Shown here: positions 4,647 to 6,732 of the stretch, in pieces
How the letters are laid out: every line of letters begins with the position of its first letter
Position numbering within the stretch: the stretch's first letter is position 1
Assembly (NCBI GenBank): GCA_045539315.1
Contig: JAZQFC010000018.1
Location: 1 to 6,732, forward strand
Source of the DNA: RUG11462 sp045539315
GTDB lineage: Bacteria > Bacillota > Clostridia > Oscillospirales > Acutalibacteraceae
DNA length: 6,732 nucleotides
Reading direction: 5' to 3'
Position numbers and translations under genes: made by a program
Notes under the pieces: generated by a model
The model's database searches: none
What the model was told of the DNA's origin: nothing
Seen by the model: the letters and a program-made list of their open reading frames with translations, nothing else

Positions 4647-6732
4647 ATGAAAAGAATAATTTCAATTATTTTGACTTTGACAATTGTTTTTTCAGTTTCT
4701 GCAATGAATTTTGTAAAAGCAGAAGCTTCATCAAATGAATTTGTTGAGCAAGAATATACCGTTAATCAGCTTGAAAGTTGTTCTAAATTACTCGGCAGAG
4801 CTTATAAAGATACTAATGATATGGTTCTTGCTATGAGCGGTTCGGGTGTTGAATATGGCATTTATGTTGAAGGTGATATTAAAATAAAATTACATGTTAC
4901 TGTTCAGCATGACCCTAATCTTCCTCGTTTTATCGGTGTTATGTTTGATGGTGATTATGAAAACCGTCAATTAATAAAAATTAAATCAGGTCTTAACGAA
5001 ATTACCGTTCAAACCGGTCTTAACAATGGTGAACACACTATTGCTATATGGAAACCTAATGAATACCAGTTTTCAACATATCGTTTGAAATCTCTTTCAT
5101 TTAAAGGTAAATTAGGCAAAACTCCTGCAAAGAAAAAATATACAATCGATTTTTATGGTGACTCTATAACTGTTGCTTCAGGAAATATGCCTCTTGGAGA
5201 AGATGGTTTATATGACCCAAATGGCTCTTATGACCCATATTCAACTAATGCTTTTGATGGTTATGCAGCCGTTGCTTCAAGAAAATTAGGTGCTGATTTT
5301 AATATCTGTGCATGTTCAGGTTATGGTATTGCTTATGGATTCGGTGAATTTTCAAATCCTCCAGGAGCAATTATCTCAAAAATTTATGATTATGCTTCAC
5401 CAAAAGATAATTTATTATGGGATTATAATGCTTATACCCCTGATTTAGCAGTTGTTTCTTTAGGTCAAAACGATGCAGGTCATCCAGAAAAAATTGGCGA
5501 TGTTTATTATCACCAAGCACTTAAAGAAAGAATTAAAGAACTTGTTGAAAAAATCCGTGCTAATGATAAAACTATTCCAATTATTTGGATTGGCGGCCTT
5601 ATGAGCACAGATGGTGGTTTTGGTTCTGAATTTGTAAGGGTTAGCACAGCTTTATCAGAAGTTATAAATGAAAATGGCTATGAAGATATTTATTTCAAAA
5701 TTATACCAGGCGATGGCGCGGGCGGAAACTGGCATCCTTCTGCTAAAGCGCATAAATCTATCGGTGAAACACTTGCAACATACATTGAGACACTTGATAT
5801 ATTAAATAAAGAAACTAAAGTTGCATCTTCTCTTGTTGATGATTTTAATTCTGTTTCAAGTGTGCCAAGCCACTATTCAAAAGGCGCAATCGTTGATAGC
5901 CCTGTTGCTAATGATAATCACGGAAAAGTTTTGAAAATAGATGCTAAAACTGAATATAGTTCAGTTGTTTTGAAAGCAATTAATAAGCCAGAAAATTTTG
6001 TCGGAATCAAATTTGATCTTTATATCACACAAAGCGCAACTATGGGTGTAAAAGGTAAAGATTCAAGCAATAACACTTATGGACGCTATGATACTTTAGG
6101 AAGTTTCCCTGCTGGTAAATGGGTAACTATTACAGATATTGTTGATACTCGTTATTGTTCTGCTGAAAATATGGCATCATTTGAAATTACTTCAAGTTGG
6201 ACTAAGGCAGATACTATTTATATTGATAACGTTTCTTACCTTGCTCTTGATTATAGTTGCAAGCATATTGCAGTAGAAGGAAGCGAGAATGTAGTAGAGC
6301 CAACTCTCAAAAATGATGGTTATACAGAGTATACTTGTGAGCTCTGCGGTGATTTGTTTATAACAGATATTGTTCCTGCAGTAGGCACAAATTTAACAGT
6401 AGACATGGCAACGCTCCCTGGCGCATCAATCCGTCTTAATGATCAAACTGGTTTGCGTTTTTACACAGAGGTTGACAAGCAAAAAATTGCTGACTTACGC
6501 GCAGATGGTTATACAGTTGAACTCGGTACTCTTATAGCGCCTTATGATATTGTATTTAAGAATGATTTAACATTTGATTTAGCTGAAAATAATTTTGTTG
6601 ATGTTAAGTATCAGTCGAATAAATATTACACAGAAGGCACAGAATTTTCTGGAATTGTTGGCTCAATTGTTAATATTAAAGAGTCTACATCTTCTAACAA
6701 ACAAAGCGGAAACATTGTTAGAAACTTTGTAG
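4647..6732 (+). CDS. Secreted CE2-type SGNH carbohydrate esterase with accessory domains (3' partial)
   Basis: 695 codons are visible and the frame is open at the right edge. The ATG at 4647 is preceded by GGAGA, with 8 bases between GGAG and the ATG. A signal peptide covers residues 1 to about 25 (hydrophobic core IISIILTLTIVFSVSA, cut near VKA|EA). Residues about 35-160 match the jelly-roll domain at the N-terminus of CE2 esterases (GLNEITVQTGLNNGEHTIAI). Residues about 165-385 are the SGNH hydrolase: FYGDSIT with nucleophile Ser173, oxyanion residues Gly225 (CSGYG) and Asn275 (LGQND), and catalytic His363 in NWHPS. The usual Asp three residues before this His is Gly, so a Ser-His dyad is likely. 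CE2 enzymes remove acetyl groups from plant polysaccharides such as xylan or glucomannan. Residues about 392-537 are a beta-rich, binding-like module. Residues 538-580 hold one Cys repeat (CELCG at 564-568, its first Cys replaced by Leu). From about 592 comes the GASIRLN domain shared with the 502-residue protein. By comparison with that domain, roughly 35-40 residues are missing. Confidence 0.9.
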   Translation, partial: MKRIISIILTLTIVFSVSAMNFVKAEASSNEFVEQEYTVNQLESCSKLLGRAYKDTNDMVLAMSGSGVEYGIYVEGDIKIKLHVTVQHDPNLPRFIGVMFDGDYENRQLIKIKSGLNEITVQTGLNNGEHTIAIWKPNEYQFSTYRLKSLSFKGKLGKTPAKKKYTIDFYGDSITVASGNMPLGEDGLYDPNGSYDPYSTNAFDGYAAVASRKLGADFNICACSGYGIAYGFGEFSNPPGAIISKIYDYASPKDNLLWDYNAYTPDLAVVSLGQNDAGHPEKIGDVYYHQALKERIKELVEKIRANDKTIPIIWIGGLMSTDGGFGSEFVRVSTALSEVINENGYEDIYFKIIPGDGAGGNWHPSAKAHKSIGETLATYIETLDILNKETKVASSLVDDFNSVSSVPSHYSKGAIVDSPVANDNHGKVLKIDAKTEYSSVVLKAINKPENFVGIKFDLYITQSATMGVKGKDSSNNTYGRYDTLGSFPAGKWVTITDIVDTRYCSAENMASFEITSSWTKADTIYIDNVSYLALDYSCKHIAVEGSENVVEPTLKNDGYTEYTCELCGDLFITDIVPAVGTNLTVDMATLPGASIRLNDQTGLRFYTEVDKQKIADLRADGYTVELGTLIAPYDIVFKNDLTFDLAENNFVDVKYQSNKYYTEGTEFSGIVGSIVNIKESTSSNKQSGNIVRNFV

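Overview
The window is AT-rich, with strong AGGAGG-type ribosome binding sites, standard stop codons and secreted multidomain proteins. This fits a low-GC Gram-positive anaerobe of the Clostridia, probably a gut or rumen Oscillospiraceae/Ruminococcus-like bacterium. The lineage is an inference from gene content and style; no phylogenetic marker is present.

Layout. (1) Bases 3-1784, + strand: the 3' part of a large exported protein whose start lies before the window. It has about twelve degenerate repeats of the type C...CxxC...H and ends in a very lysine-rich fibronectin-III-like domain. (2) Bases 1785-1904: a convergent intergenic region with a strong terminator hairpin that could serve both flanking genes. 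(3) Bases 1905-2750, - strand: an AraC-family regulator. Its true start is most likely the ATG at 2750, not the upstream GTG codons, which form part of its Shine-Dalgarno sequence. (4) Bases 2751-2908: a divergent regulatory region with a promoter on each strand and a 13-bp direct repeat at 22-bp spacing that overlaps both -35 elements. It is a good candidate operator for the AraC protein. (5) Bases 2909-4417, + strand: a secreted 502-residue protein with two near-identical ~130-residue modules, a Thr/Pro/Glu-rich linker and a ~140-residue C-terminal domain. (6) Bases 4436-4573: a 45-codon gene with an excellent ribosome binding site. (7) Bases 4587-4613: an intercistronic hairpin. (8) Bases 4647-6732, + strand: a secreted CE2-type SGNH carbohydrate esterase, cut by the window end. 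It carries a beta-rich module, one copy of the Cys repeat seen in the first gene, and the same C-terminal domain as the 502-residue protein.

How it may work together (inference): the AraC protein senses a signal and controls a + strand operon of a carbohydrate-binding-like surface protein, a small peptide and a secreted polysaccharide deacetylase. Accessory modules recur across the locus. The GASIRLN-type C-terminal domain links the 502-residue protein to the esterase, and the C...CxxC repeat links the first protein to the esterase, so all three probably act in the same extracellular compartment. The least explained parts are the shared C-terminal domain, the duplicated module and the 45-residue peptide.
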